A DNA stretch of 64,000 nucleotides from the NCBI GenBank assembly GCA_013339765.2, contig CM023457.1:74253287-74317286 (forward strand), given 5' to 3'. Shown piece after piece: positions 54,691-64,000 of the stretch (position 1 is its first letter; each line of letters begins with the position of its first letter). The notes beneath the pieces were generated by a model. The model saw only the letters and a list, made by a program, of their open reading frames with translations. It did not search any database and was not told the origin of the DNA. The DNA comes from Haemaphysalis longicornis (Eukaryota; Arthropoda; Arachnida; Ixodida; Ixodidae). Position numbers and translations under genes: made by a program.

Positions 54691-57418
54691 GACCTCATGA
54701 ATAGTGACCTCGTCCCTTACACTGAGCGAGAAGGGAACAGGAATGGATTGGGCGATTTAAAAAGAGCTTTGATGTGGATGTATCATTAAAAACCGGTTTA
54801 AAAGGATGGTTGTCCATTGATGAAATTTTAGAGGCATATAACAAGTCGACATAGGTTCGCTGGTGTAATAAGCACCATTTGTCACACTGCGTAAAGACTC
54901 TGTACAGGGCTCGTACGGAATGCGCCACAAGAGAGGCGAAGCCCCAAGTGAAGCACTGGGTCGAGCATTTTAAGTGCTGTTTTAGTGGCTGACCCATACA
55001 CAACACTCCCATAGTCCAATCTAGACCCCACTAGGCTTCTGAAAATACGTAACAGGAGTTGCTTATCCGTTCCATACGACTGGTGGGACAAGATTTTAAG
55101 AATGTTGAGAGCCTTTAGACATTTATGTTCAATTGTTTAATGTGAGGGATGAACGTAAGCCTTTCATCCAACACCACACCTAAAAACTTGTGTTCCTTCC
55201 TCACAGGAATCGATACGCCATTAAGGATATTGTCTGGGTCCGGATGGATCCCAAGCCTCCTGGAGAAGACAACACAGGTGCATTTTTTCTGGGTTAAGTT
55301 TAAAACCGTTCTTGTCTGCCCAGCTGGCAAGTTTTTTGGCACCGAGCTGGACTTGACGCTCACAGATGGACATATTACATGATTTAAAAGATACCTGGAT
55401 GTCGTCTACATACATTGAATAGGAAATTGTAGGTGGCAGTGCCTTCCCAAGGGAGTTCATCTTACTATGAACAGAGTGCAGCTTAGCACTCCACCTTGCG
55501 GAACGCCGTTTTCCTTGCACATGAACTCTTGAGAATGCGCTACCTACTCTCACGCGAAACGTTCTTTCGGACAAATAACTAGCAAGGGTGTTGAGCATAT
55601 GGCCCGAAACACCGAAAGACTTTAGGTCACTGAGGATCCCGTAACGCCAAGCGGTGTCATAGGCCTTCGCAAGGTCAAAAAACACCATTGTGCAAAACTG
55701 TTTGTGAATGAAGGCGTCCTTTATATAGGACTCGAGCGCGACGAGTTGGTCGTTGGTGGACCGCCCCGCCCTGAAGCCTGCCTGGCAGCTCTCGAGAAGA
55801 CCATTGTACTCAAGAAAGTACATGAGTCTCCTGTTTATCATCTTCTCGAGGAGCTTGCACAGGCAGCTTGTGAGGGCGATGGGCCGATAGCTAGCGGGAG
55901 AGGAATGGTACTTTCCTTCCTTCAGGAAAGCCACTACTATGGCCTCTCTCCAAGAGCGAGGAATGTGCCCCGAAAGCCATATGTTGTTGTATAGATGTAG
56001 GAGTGTTTCAAGAGTGTCTGGGTGTAGGTGTTGTATCATGGTGTATGTGATTTTGTCTGCACCTGGAGCTGAAGGCTTACATGTGCTGAGAGCAACCTTC
56101 AGCTCATGAATTGAGAAAGGAGAATTGTAAGAAGTGTGCGACTTGTTGTGATCACGCAGGGGCTTCATTTCTACAGATGTTTTGTGTTTCATGAAAGTGT
56201 TTGTGTAGTGTGCTGAACTGGACACGTGTTCGAAGTGTTGTGCAGTGTGTTAGCCTGGGCTTCCAGTGTGTCCCCTGTTGTACTAACCAGGGGCAGGCTG
56301 TGTGTCTGTTGTCCTTTTAGTTTTCGTATTCGGGTCCAGACTTTGTGTGTGTCTGTGTAAGAGTTTGTGGATGTCAAGAAAAGGTGTGCCAACTCTCTCG
56401 TTTGCCTCACGGCGCACACGTTTTCCTAACGCCTTGGCCCGTTTGAACAAGAGGAGGTTACTCGACGTGGGGGTAGCGACGAAGGATACCCCACGCCTTG
56501 TTCTGGGCCTCTCGCACCCGCCTACAGTCCTCATTCCACCGCGGCCTCCTCTGGTTGTGCGGGGCACCAGAGGCGTGGGGAATGGACTTTTCGGCGGCGT
56601 CGAGGATGTGCGCCGTGAGGAGTTGGGTAGCTTCTTCAACTTGTAGGTGTCCTATGGATGTGTGGTGTAGTTTGGATGTCTCTGTAAATGTATTCCAGTT
56701 TAGCGCGTGCTTCATGAACCTATTATGGGAAGATTGACTGCATGGGCCTTTACCTATGTATGTTAGTGAAGGTGGGGAAGTGGTCACTGCCATATGGGTC
56801 AGTTCCTACTCCCACTCGACAAGAGGAAAGAGAACTGCGGAGCCAATAGCCAAGTCAAGACATGAGTATGTGTTGCGACCTATGTTATGGTATGTAGGCT
56901 GTTTATTGTTGAAAAGGCATGCTCCAGAAGATGTAAGGAATTTCTCTATAAGGCGACCTCGGGCATCCGTTCTGGAAGATCCCCAAAGAGAGCAAAGAGA
57001 GTTTTGAGCATTAAGGTCGCCTGTAAGGATGTATGGTTCGGGCAGCTGGTCAACCAGCGCCTCGAAGTCGGAGCTCGTAAGTGCAACATCAGGAGGAATG
57101 TATATGGAGCATGCCGTTATCATCTATTAAATATTATTGTGCGGACGGCTACAGCTCAAGGACGGTGTTCAAGGTGACAGGGTGGCATGCTAAGGATTTG
57201 CGGGTGATTATGGCAACACCACCAGAAGAGTGTGTGCAGCCATCCCTGTCTTTCCTGTATACCATGTAACTATTCAAGAAATTTGTGTGTTTGGAATTCA
57301 GATGTGTTTCCTGGACACACATTATACTTGGCTGATTGGCTAGCAGAATCTCATAAACGTCGTCAAGATTATTCAGAAGGCCTCTGCAGTTCCATTGAAC
57401 AATATTTTCTCTTCCCAT
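54690..57418 (-). pseudogene. LINE-A3 ORF2: endonuclease and reverse transcriptase, frameshifted
   Basis: The start ATG at 57418 gives MGRENIVQWNCRGLLNN. The endonuclease shows QETH and a GDLNAQ variant of GDLNAH. The linker (56639-56283) is in a second frame. The longest piece, 56225-55221 (334 codons), contains STCKPSAPGADKITYTMIQH, SYRPIALTSCLCKLLEKMIN, FDLAKAYDTAWRYG and YVDDIQVSFKSC. The usual GVPQGG region is shifted (GKRRSARW). Further pieces run through SVKSSSVPKNLPAGQT and GLRLSCGAFRTSPVQSL to the RNase H. At least five frame changes make it noncoding as read. Confidence 0.9.
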
Positions 57419-57448
57419 TATTATGTGTTCAGAGCTACTGGAGTGTGA

Positions 57449-58831
57449 CTATTTATGTAGGGTCTTTCGGGGCTTGAACTCTTGGAAGGGGTTTCTGACG
57501 TTCTCTACTGACCTGGACGTCGCAGCCCGTTCCTTCCGCTGCGATGAAAGCCGGAAGGGCTCGACGTCCATGTCGTCATCTGAAGGCAAGGGGGTGCCCA
57601 GGGGACTGGGCCCCCTTGACATGGTACCCTTTCGGGTGTTCTTTGCCTGCGCTGGCAGTGCCGAAGGCGTGGGGAGCACCACAGATGGCACAGGCAGTGA
57701 GGCGGGGGAGGGGGTCGCTGCGACTGCCTCCGTCTCCATCTCGTCCGGGCCCTCGCGTGTGCTTCGGGCCGGTGGAGAGGGGGAAACGGTGGGTGCAGCA
57801 GCATCCCCACCGGACGTGGATGCCACCACAGCCGCTGCTGGCTCAGCGAGCGGTGCGGAGGGCGGGTTGGGCTGCAAGAGGCAACCCAGGGGGAGGCGGG
57901 GGCGGGACCAAGTCCGACTCGCGGTACTAGGTCCCCGCAGAAACCACACGCCGCTCCGCCCCCCCGGCGAGCTGCGTCGGCGTATCTCCCCAGAGGGAAA
58001 GAGGCGAACCTCTTCCGCGCCTCTGGGAAGGTGATGTTTTCAGTGACCTTGATGTTAATGATTTTCTTTTCTAATTGGAACTTTTCACATTTTCTGGAGT
58101 AGGCCGCATGTGGGCCCTGGCAGTTTATGCAAAGAGACTGTTGCACGTTACAATTTTCGGACGCGTGGTCGTGCTGGGCGCATTTCGCGCAGGTAAGTCG
58201 GCCGCGACAGGAGTTCGTGCCGTGCCCGAACCGTTGGCACTTGAAACAGCGCCGCGGGTTCGGGATGTACGGCCGGACTGAACATCGGACGAAACCTGCG
58301 TTGATGAATTCCGGGAGGGTGGACCTGTCAAAGGTTAGGATGAGGTGCTTTGTCGGTATTTGTTTATCGTCTCTGCGGATGGTTATGCGCCTGACAGCTG
58401 TTACGCCCTGACTACGAAGGCCCTCCAGCAGGTCAGCTTCAGATTCATTCAGTAGGTCATACTCGGAAATCACGCCCTGAGAGCTGTTTAGGCTTCGGTG
58501 GGGCGTGGCTCGGATTGGAAGATCAGCGATGCTGGTTTGAGCAAGAAGTTTTTTAGCCTGATCCTGGCTATTGACCTCGACAAGAATTTCACCGGTTCGT
58601 TTTTTTTTGGCCTTATACGACCCTCCAACATTACCGTCAAGAAGCTTTGAAATGAGAAATACCGACTGTGAAGCAAGAGGTTTTGATTGGTTTACAGATT
58701 CCATCACGATGAAGCGAGGATAGTTGTTCGGTTTTGGAGTACTCAAGTCAGGAAGTGGTGGAAAGGAAACTTCGGTGCGGCCCCTTTTCGGGGGCCGATC
58801 ATGTCTGTGGGGGGGGTTTGGAAAATGCCAT
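57449..58831 (-). pseudogene. LINE-A3 ORF1: Gag-like protein, frameshifted in C runs
   Basis: The ATG at 58831 (MAFSKPPP) corresponds to the start chosen in A1; a run of C shifts the frame before RPPKRGRTEVSF. The open part from 58746 carries NNYPRFIVMESVNQSKPLAS, STLPEFINAGFVRCSVRPYI and three intact knuckles (CFKCQRFGHGTNSC, CAKCAQHDHASENC and CINC...H...C). A second G/C run near 57958 shifts the frame at ARRGGGAACGF. The Ala/Pro-rich tail and the DDDMDVEPF end are in a third frame, ending at 57449. The intact knuckles indicate a recently active copy. Confidence 0.88.
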
Positions 58832-59090
58832 ATGATACATTGAAAAGCAGGGAGACGGGGGTACTTTCTCCTTTGACCTTACCCTGGTAGTCAAAGAGGT
58901 CCCGGAGCTCCTGCCTGGTAACAGGCAGGGAGCCCATCGGCCGGAGCTTGACCAGGCTCCGACGGGCCACCGTTCACGGCGCTTCTAACCCTTCACCTTT
59001 CAACTTCTAGCCACGGTAGGTGACAGCTTAAGTACGGGGGCTCGGGGTACGCGGTGTCGCCACTCACCGTCACCAAGATTCCTCAAGGTG

Positions 59091-59102
59091 CCCCGTGCGG
59101 GG
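59091..59102 (-). other. LINE-A 5-prime terminal hairpin (A3)
   Basis: CCCCGCACGGGG on the element strand, directly adjoining the target duplication at 59103. Confidence 0.8.
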
Positions 59103-59116
59103 CGTGTGTTATGGTG
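59103..59116. repeat. Target-site duplication of LINE-A3 (5-prime side)
   Basis: CGTGTGTTATGGTG, the partner of 52652-52665. Confidence 0.92.
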
Positions 59117-59119
59117 CAC

Positions 59120-59635
59120 CCAGCACTTGTCCAAATGCAAACGATCCTTTATTCACTTAGAAATTAATTAATTGAAGTTAAAATTTGGGTTTCCCGCTAA
59201 ATCATGCATTTTCAGGGTCTCCAATGACATCACAGGAACCGACCGCTCTGCAGCCGATTGGGAAGCTTTCTTTACCGTTAGTGAACCTAGATGGGGCCAC
59301 CATACCGTGGCAAGCCGCTTTCTGCTTTTGGTTTGTTTTTACCGTATTTAAACCTGGCTTGTTTTTGTTCAGCGAGAAAATAATCGTTTCGTGAAACATA
59401 GTGCTCGCTCCACAATATGGACACGTAAGACAACCGTTGCTTGTGTCAATCGGCCAGTGTTGTCTGAGACAACCCCAAAGCCCCGCAGTCCTGTGCAGCT
59501 AAACCAAGCATAGTGCGTGCAGTACCAACAGAAGTACGCATCGGTACTTCTATTCTTACATGTGCTTTCCTAACCTTTACTGTTGGTCCCACCATTCTTA
59601 CTACTGTAAAAAGAATGTGCCCTAAATTTAAGCGC
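59120..59635. other. No gene recognised
   Basis: AT-rich; the right part leads into the second copy of the dispersed module. Confidence 0.35.
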
Positions 59636-59639
59636 AAAT

Positions 59640-59892
59640 AGTTCGTTCGGCAAGCTTATAGGCTCTGCCTAATTCGCGTTTGCTGTTGCGCCCTCTGCCA
59701 ACTGCAGAGCTGGCTGGTATGACAATAGGTTCTGTTGCGGGAAATGAGCTAGTGGGTCCACATGGCATTTCCTTCGTTCCTAATTTTGTAGCTTATTTGA
59801 GATGGGGCGTTTATGTTAAAATGGGTGTCAGCATGATTCTAGCAACGCAATCCTTTGAATGAACCAAACCTGTGTTTCTCTTCATGGCTCCT
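59640..59892 (+). repeat. Dispersed module with conserved ORF end, copy 2
   Basis: The plus strand ends a frame with MTIGSVAGNELVG, FVPNFVAYLR and SMILATQSFE plus stop at 59862, then CAAACCTGTGTTTCTCTTCA and TGGCTCCTTTAAAG. It matches the minus-strand module at 9190-9635 in both protein and tail. Upstream, an ALPN.RLLL-like stretch also agrees, but in a shifted frame here. Protein unknown. Confidence 0.6.
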
Positions 59893-60079
59893 TTAAAGCC
59901 GCAACCACGTTTCGCACCCTCTGGACCAGAGAATATGCTTGCACAGTGGAAATCTGAGGCCACACATTTCTACCACCTAGGGATATTTAATAGGCTTAGT
60001 TTAACATTAATTCAGTGTAAGGTTGCTTCTGTTCCTTTAAAGTATGGTTGAAAGCCTTGTAAGGATTGTCATGCATGTA

Positions 60080-60998
60080 CAGTGCTCACGGATTGAAACG
60101 CGACACTGCGAGCGCGTGGCCTGCGCTACATGCAGCGCCGCCAGTCGACGCCCGTGGAAGCTAGGTGTTGCATTGTGGCATGCAACGAGGATGAGAGTGT
60201 TTTGACCATAAGCTTGCTGCTTCCGGTTGCCAATAAGCGGGGCAGTGGTTCATCGCAGCGACAGCGGTGCGCTGCGAGCCTGGAGCGCAGGAGCGTGTTT
60301 GTGCGGCGGTGGTACCGGCCTGGCGTTCCGCGCAGCCAATGTCGCAACATCGTGTGCTCGCGCGCTGTTGTTACGCATGCCGTTCTGATGCGATACATAT
60401 AATTTGCATGTAAGGCACAGTCATGCGTATCTGAATAAAACGAGCATTTGCACGAAGGAGTAGCCAACTTTATTCCATGATATAAACTAAAAAAAAGAGG
60501 AGAGCCGACGAAGTACTAATGCACCGCACCACACGCAAATGTGCCTGCAAAGGCGTCTTTCCTGTTTTAGTTATCCTGGAATAAAGTTTGGTGCTCCTGG
60601 GTACAGAAGTTCCTTTTATTCTGATGAGGGTGACTGTGCATTATATGAACACTACTGTGCCACATCGGAAGGGCACGCGTAACAAGAGCGCGCGCTTACT
60701 ATATCGCGAAATCGGCTGCGCGCACAGCCAAGCTACAACCGTCGCGCTCGCTCCAGGCCCAACGGTTGGAGGTTCGTTCCTGGCCACAAGCGCTCCAGGC
60801 TCGCAGCGCCCTGCTGTCGCTGCGGGTAACCACAGTCCCGCGCATTGGCAACCGGAAGCAGTAAGCCTACGGTCAATGCGCTCTCATCCTCGCAGTATAC
60901 CACAATGCAACACCTAGCTTCCACGGGCGTCCATGGACGGCGCTGCATGTATTGGCGGCTGCGCGCTCGCAGTGTCGCGTTTCAATCAGCGGGCCCTG
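60080..60998. mobile_element. Foldback MITE 2: almost completely palindromic element with TA duplication
   Basis: Flanked by TA at 60078-60079 and 60999-61000. The left end GATTGAAACGCGACACTGCG reappears inverted at the right end. Inverted similarity continues inward through GAAGCTAGGTGTTGCATTGT, GCTTCCGGTTGCCAA and GCGCTGCGAGCCTGGAGCG, and again at the centre: GGAGTAGCCAACTTTATTCC against GGAATAAAGTTTGGTGCTCC. Arms are about 440 bp with a centre near 60520-60545. No coding is seen. The TA target suggests Tc1/mariner-type mobilisation. Confidence 0.85.
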
Positions 60999-61151
60999 TA
61001 CTTATTTTTTAGCTTTGAAAGAACTGAAGGTGCCTTTTTTGCACCTACAAAAAAGAAATTCTGTCATGTCCTGTCAGAGCGAGTATTTCATTCACGGCAT
61101 TATACCGCATATTTACGGCTTGTTTATTATTTGAACTTCCATTTTTTACAG

Positions 61152-61236
61152 GGCCAGGTGTTTGATATGGAGGATGTGCGTTGTGAGCTACCAGAAGAAT
61201 TGGCTGCCTCCTGTTTCTACCTATCCTGCACGACCT
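61152..61236 (+). CDS. Orphan internal exon with strong splice sites
   Basis: An 85-bp segment between TTTTTTACAG and a GTAAGTGG donor. In one open frame it reads VFDMEDVRCELPEELAASCF and YLSCTTC. The cysteine spacing and ELAASCFYL wording remind me of mutator-like transposase-associated domains, but this is a weak recollection. It lies just after foldback MITE 2. No neighbouring exon was recognised, so its gene is unknown. Confidence 0.4.
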
Positions 61237-61239
61237 GTA

Positions 61240-62560
61240 AGTGGAGTTCATTACGGCTGTGAATGCATCAAAATCCTCGATTTTGAAGGCTGAGAGGACA
61301 TGAAAAACATAGAAAACCATTGTGGCATCCTTGTGGTACCTTAGTGATATTAAAGACATAAGAACATTGCAGAGATGGGACAAAAAATAAGGAACCGATG
61401 AGGGTGAGAAACTTCCTGGTACCTTTGTTATATTTTTTGTCGCATCAGGGCTGCGTCCTTGCTCCATGAATTAATTAATAACGACTTTGTGACCCTTGTT
61501 CACTGTGGTAGTTGCGCGGTGGCCACAGACAGTGTGTGGGGATTTTTCTTCTACCGCCTATTACAGATGAACTAGATCTTTAGACTTCTACTCAAAAGTC
61601 ATATTATGGATTACATTACATGAGTGAAACAATTCCATGCACCCAGAAATAGAATTTAGGTGAATTCACTTCAATGCCCTAGATGCAACTTGTGTCTAGC
61701 AGTGAAAAGGGTGTATTGCGTGCCTTTTGCCACTTTGTTCTTGTAGTGTAATAAGTGTCACTGGCCATCGTAGCCCCCCTCCCCCCTCCCCCCCCCCCCC
61801 CTTGAACAGCTATTTACTCTAGCAAATATAATGATGGTCCTAATTGGAGAAGGGTACTCAGCAATTGAAGAAAGAGCTGTGGGGGGTTCTGGTTTGTGTA
61901 TCAGACTTTGTTTGGAATATTGTTATGTAGCCACGGATAATGCAGGGTTTTTGTAAAAATATACATTATCGGAGCAAACTTGTGCTCTGCAGTGAACATA
62001 AAAAAACACAAACCTCGAAGGAGTCAGCAAAGGGACGTGCATGGATGAGTGTTGGCGAATTGAATGCCTCAGGGTTTCTTTTGCACTCATTCATTTAGAT
62101 CGAGAACATTTTCAATAAAAAACGGGAAAAGCTAGGATAGGGATCGCAAAGCAACACCCTTTCCATATCAAACAAGACTGCTGGTGCAGCATACAAAGGA
62201 AAAAGGGGAAAAAGACTGTTCCCTTAAAAAAGGATAAGATTGCAGGGTGTGGCCAGGTGCTCGTAACAAAACATTTTGTAAACAAATCAAATGGCGTGGT
62301 TGGGGGCAATATTATGATGTTTATAGTAGGAAAAACCTGCATTATTTCCGAACAGTATGAATGCTCTGTGTGCAAACATATGCAAAAACGCTTGTGTGTT
62401 TTTAGCATTTGAGTGCACGTTACAGAGTAGTCAGCTCAAGTTACTCTGGTAGCTTTCCTCATTGCTGATAAGCATAAACCCTGAAATTAAATTTGCTGTA
62501 TTCGACCGCTTTAACCATTTCACTGTCACCGATGTCCTGGTTTGTTTTCGAATTTCTCCT
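61240..62560. other. No gene recognised; poly-C tract
   Basis: Includes a C-rich tract (61766-61801). Frames are short. Confidence 0.4.
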
Positions 62561-62568
62561 CCACAGTG

Positions 62569-62874
62569 TCACTGACATACCGGTGCATTTTCTGTTGTGC
62601 ATTGAAAAATTCGTGCCATGGTGCAAAGTTGGCGCACCTGCACTGTTTGTGCTATCTGTCGAATCTTTCTAGTAGCTTGTATTTTCACAAAGTACAGAGC
62701 GACCACGTCCAGCTTTCGCTGCTTGGGGTCACTCCGTGCGCTGTACATCTGTTGGGATAAGTGACCACGTGGCACGCGTGCAATTATGGGTGCTATCCAC
62801 CACGGTTTTCTACGGTTGTTTTTTATTTCTGTTCCTGTGTCTGCTACGGCGCGCCAGGTTACCCCAGCACACAC
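62569..62874 (-). other. Open frame with a PIF/Harbinger-like N-terminal motif (doubtful)
   Basis: A 101-codon minus-strand frame contains NNRRKPWWIAPIIARVPRGH followed by LSQQMYSARSDPKQRK. The RRKxWW-x-xPI and acidic DP stretch is reminiscent of the start of Harbinger nucleases (RRxWWVRPI). The following residues do not continue the family and no D-D-E motifs are seen. It could be chance or a scrap. Confidence 0.25.
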
Positions 62875-62879
62875 CTCGT

Positions 62880-64000
62880 GTCAGCAACAACCTCGTGTTT
62901 CAGCAGCACATGAGGTTGTTGTATTAAGATTGTATACCTTTTTATCTCTATCTGCCATCATGATTTCAGAAGGCACCATTTCTGTGCGTTGTGGGGCTGC
63001 TGAAAGTGCTCCCTCTATGCGTGCCGTTACTTTCGGATGGCTGACCGTGCGGGGCCTTCGACTGCAGATAGGAGCGATGGTTCTTCGATTCCAATTCGAA
63101 AATGAGCTGAGCTCGAATTTGCACTCTGAGAGTTTCTCATCTGAAGAAGGGGTGTGAGTTCCACAGCATCAGATTCTGATGTTGAAATGATGGGTCATCC
63201 TCCCGGAAGTGTGCACGGCAAACTGAAAATATATGGAAAGGCGATTTCTCACCCACGCTCTTTCCTTTGACGTGTTACGTTTCCAGACGCTATCATAGTC
63301 ATATAAATCACTGTGTTCCTTCCTTTATATTCCGGAAACCAATCCGACACTAGGGGTGCGTCATGGCCAGAAACCCCCAACAGTGAAAGGGTTAATACCG
63401 CTGACATAATTATTGAAGAGCCCCCCACCCCCCAGTCACAGATCTCTGGTATACATGTGCACCTTCTTAATGCCCAAAGGATGAATTTATATTTGTATCT
63501 AGCAATAATTATGGAATTCACATGGGGGGTGCACACTTCCTTCTGCTTTATTTACCCATGTTCTGGTCGACCCATCGACACAAGGAAATATAAAAAGTGA
63601 GGAGCCAACCTAGAGGTTGGTCAGTTCATGGAGATGTACATTTTGCTTTTTGTAAGCAAGCTCAGACAAACAAACTAGACAATGCAAGTGCTGTCTCGTA
63701 AACGAAATAAACAAAAAAACTGCTGCCTTTATAGGTTCCAAAGAACGCGTAGACACAAGCAACTACTCATGATGACGACTGATCAATGCCTGTCTTGGCA
63801 TGTTCATGCAATTTTATGTTGCCTTCTCTGCTCCCCCCCCCCACCCCATATTGCTCTGTTCCCACAGTGCTGCTGCAATAATCTCATCTCTCAAATGTTC
63901 TTGCGAGGCTGTATAAATGCCCGTCATGAGGAGGCCATGAATCTAAACAGTACTTAGTTCTGGGTTGTGTTGCCTATGTAAGAGTATGTCATATTTGATG
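62880..64000. other. No gene recognised
   Basis: Contains a 123-codon frame (62786-63157) with a Ser/Glu-rich end, resembling nothing, and a C-rich tract near 63831-63847. The window ends in unannotated sequence. Confidence 0.35.

Larger units (their letters stand above)
52666..59102 (-). mobile_element. LINE-A3: full-length LINE-A with a duplicated RNase H and C-terminal region
   Basis: A single 14-bp target duplication flanks 6437 bp, starting with the LINE-A 5-prime hairpin and ending in an ATC repeat tail. Layout on the minus strand: ORF1 (58831-57449), ORF2 endonuclease and reverse transcriptase (57418-54690), RNase H with C-terminal zinc motif (alpha, 54690-53788), then a second RNase H plus C-terminus (beta, 53787-52847) and the 3-prime UTR. 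It is 869 bp longer than LINE-A1, essentially because of the second block. Identity with A1 is very high outside the middle of beta. Confidence 0.93.

Noticed and set aside
62569..62874. Full Harbinger nuclease
   Set aside because: Only a short RRKxWW motif fits; no catalytic motifs follow, so it is listed only as doubtful.

Overview
The window looks like repeat-packed intergenic or intronic DNA from an arthropod, most probably a hard tick. The reasons are the repeat families present: APE-type LINEs with RNase H, BEL/Pao and Ty3/gypsy relics, a Penelope-like element, tRNA-derived SINEs with AATC tails resembling tick Ruka, and long-inverted-repeat MITEs. Spliced gene fragments and long microsatellites agree. 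There are no prokaryotic operons, rRNA genes or CRISPR arrays. The species call is inference from family resemblance, since no database search was possible. Nearly all recognisable coding sequence belongs to mobile elements, and almost all of it is frameshifted or truncated.

Labels used here: LINE-A is an I-group-like non-LTR element seen three times (A1 minus 365-5932; A2 plus 24961-28660 resuming 37010-38010; A3 minus 52666-59102). LINE-B is a second, more decayed LINE (minus, 38010-43790). LINE-C, D, E and F are 5-prime truncated LINE ends. A1 and A3 have perfect target-site duplications (16 and 14 bp). All three LINE-A copies begin with the same 12-nt self-complementary sequence, CCCCGCACGGGG.

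Layout. 1-8250: a minus-strand BEL/Pao retrotransposon (gag, zinc finger, protease, start of the next domain) cut inside its protease by LINE-A1, next to a Ty3/gypsy gag relic. 8250-18690: mostly unrecognised DNA with a dispersed module (9.2-9.6 kb), a Penelope GIY-YIG remnant (14.1-14.6 kb) and a three-exon relic of a DDE-like transposase family (15.8-17.3 kb). 18690-23800: LTR-like pieces, a pair of direct repeats and LINE-D. 24012-24935: a foldback element. 24961-38010: LINE-A2, split in its reverse transcriptase by LINE-C, itself split by a 7.4-kb hAT-like transposon with an 8-bp duplication; that element holds LINE-E, LINE-F, a SINE fragment and a 150-bp satellite. 38010-43790: LINE-B with an RTE fragment inside it. 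43.8-52.6 kb: an unidentified decayed protein, a SINE with microsatellite tail, a tRNA-like sequence, a long GT array, a broken THAP domain and a possible promoter and first exon. 52666-59102: LINE-A3, which carries two tandem RNase H plus C-terminal regions. 59.1-64 kb: a second copy of the dispersed module, a palindromic MITE with TA duplication, and one well-spliced orphan exon.

The elements do not form a pathway. Their relation is a layered insertion history: BEL then LINE-A1; LINE-A2 then LINE-C then hAT; LINE-B then RTE. The most unusual items are the RNase H duplication in LINE-A3, the conserved C-terminal module at 9.2 and 59.7 kb, the hAT-like element with GAACCG end arrays, and the two almost wholly palindromic MITEs.
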